The notes under the pieces are model-generated. The model worked only from the letters and a program-made list of their open reading frames with translations. It had not been told where the DNA came from and searched no databases. This document shows, piece after piece, positions 14,124 through 14,620 of a DNA stretch of 14,620 nt. The position numbers were made by a program, and so were the translations under genes. Every line of letters begins with the position of its first letter. Within the stretch, counting starts at the first letter, position 1. Source of the DNA: Cyanobacteria bacterium Co-bin13 (GTDB taxonomy: Bacteria; Cyanobacteriota; Cyanobacteriia; Phormidesmidales; Phormidesmidaceae); contig JACVRP010000040.1 in assembly GCA_014534385.1 (NCBI GenBank), forward strand, positions 1-14,620, written 5' to 3'.

Positions 14124-14521
14124 CGCTGGCTCGTTTGCCCTGAAGATGGCAGCGGTGCTGGTTGAGACAGAGAAGAAGTTAACCTTTTTGAGAAAGGTTA
14201 TCAGAAAAATTGAACTTCATACCGTTTCTAAAGGCAGAGCGATTCAGCCTTAGAAAGTGGGTTGGCAAGGCTGAAAAGCGGAGTCATTCGCTGTGTTTGG
14301 AGTCTGACCGAGGGCCTTTCCCCGACCCCACCTCTTAAGAGGCTGGGCTCCCCCAACTCTCGAAAGGGTTGCTGCAGTAATGCTAAAGCTAGATTGCAGT
14401 CCAGTTATGTAGCTGCCTGCAAAGGGGGCAATTGGGCTAGTGCGGTGGCAGAGTGATGCGGAATACGGCGTCGCAGCAGGGAACAACTGGGGAAATACTA
14501 ATGAGATTTGCTTGCAATAGC
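14124..14521. other. Non-coding stretch rich in inverted repeats
   Basis: No convincing gene on either strand: short frames here start at weak codons and lack protein-like composition. It holds the hairpin at 14180-14200; a second inverted repeat at 14327-14347 (CCCACCTC/GAGGcTGGG around TTAA, one bulged C) enclosed by CCTTTC (14315-14320) and GAAAGG (14362-14367); and a widely spaced pair CCAGTT (14401-14406) and AACTGG (14485-14490). It may be a degenerate repeat or a small RNA. I recognise no known family. Confidence 0.5.
14180..14200 (+). terminator. Hairpin after the fusion gene, possible terminator
   Basis: TAACCTTT (14180-14187) and AAAGGTTA (14193-14200) pair perfectly over eight bases with a five-base loop, 56 bases after the stop at 14123. 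The stem is AT-rich and no T-run follows, so terminator function is only possible. Confidence 0.35.
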
Positions 14522-14552
14522 TTGACAAAGGAATCCATAACGCGCTTAAAAT
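14522..14552 (+). promoter_or_regulatory. Sigma-70-type promoter for the gene at 14581
   Basis: A perfect -35 box TTGACA (14522-14527) and a five-of-six -10 box TAAAAT (14547-14552) are separated by 19 bases, slightly long. Transcription would begin near 14559, leaving a leader of about 22 bases before the ATG. This is the best promoter match I found in the window. Confidence 0.55.
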
Positions 14553-14580
14553 TGTTGCAATTGATTTTCAACAAGCGCCC

Positions 14581-14620
14581 ATGAAACCTGATGTCGATGT
14601 CCTCTGGTTGAATTTGAGCC
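14581..14620 (+). CDS. N-terminus of a gene running off the window, possibly an alpha/beta hydrolase
   Basis: An open frame starts at the ATG at 14581 and gives 13 codons (MKPDVDVLWLNLS) before the edge. It is preceded by a good promoter, which supports a real start, although there is no clear ribosome binding site. The opening resembles, from memory, cyanobacterial alpha/beta-fold hydrolases that begin with a PDVLWLN-type strand. Thirteen residues cannot establish that. Confidence 0.5.
   Translation, partial: MKPDVDVLWLNLS

Noticed and set aside
14262..14456. 64-residue frame, and an opposite-strand frame of 92 residues at 14250-14528
   Set aside because: The plus-strand frame begins at a TTG, and both cross the inverted repeats and show no protein-like conservation pattern; more likely chance frames in non-coding DNA.
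14390..14500. Possible cobalamin riboswitch or RNase P RNA
   Set aside because: Checked by eye for the conserved boxes of both; none match, despite the G-rich paired segments.

Overview
The window looks like a piece of a cyanobacterial chromosome, probably from a filamentous Leptolyngbya-like lineage. That placement is inferred, not searched. The direct signs are at least nine copies of the HIP1 octamer GCGATCGC, an LL-diaminopimelate aminotransferase (DapL) of the kind cyanobacteria use, a short QueF, a double-domain SagB/ThcOx protein of the cyanobacterial size, and a pentapeptide-repeat protein. I see no rRNA, tRNA, CRISPR array, insertion sequence or phage gene.

Layout. The 5' edge holds the N-terminus of an unrecognised secreted or membrane protein on the minus strand (1-246), then a minus-strand pentapeptide-repeat gene (430-963). 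A SagB-type nitroreductase-fold gene (1255-2811, plus) follows. Its 3' end overlaps the 3' end of a minus-strand MpaB/DUF2236-family oxygenase gene (2774-3766). That gene is the last of a likely three-gene minus-strand operon read from 7292 down to 2774: a hybrid sensor histidine kinase, a sugar-type periplasmic binding protein joined to it by a TAATG stop/start overlap, and the MpaB-like gene. No transporter genes accompany the binding protein, so a role as ligand receptor for the kinase is more likely than import.

Across a 402-base divergent spacer lie dapL (7695-8930; lysine and peptidoglycan precursor synthesis), a strong hairpin just after its stop, and an MsrA with an N-terminal export signal or membrane anchor (9089-9733). 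A 365-base spacer with a nested inverted repeat precedes a degenerate receiver-like protein (10099-10650), whose tail overlaps queF (10629-11054, minus; queuosine pathway).

The most unusual gene is 11181-14123. It is a 980-residue fusion of a PlsY-like membrane acyltransferase domain with altered active-site motifs to a soluble dikinase arm: an ATP-binding domain, a large central domain, and a phosphohistidine swivel domain ending the protein. There is no PEP/pyruvate-binding barrel, so the arm resembles rifampicin phosphotransferase more than PEP synthase. Its phosphate acceptor is unknown. The last 457 bases before the final gene are non-coding with several inverted repeats, then a good sigma-70-type promoter and the first 13 codons of a gene that runs off the window (14581-14620).
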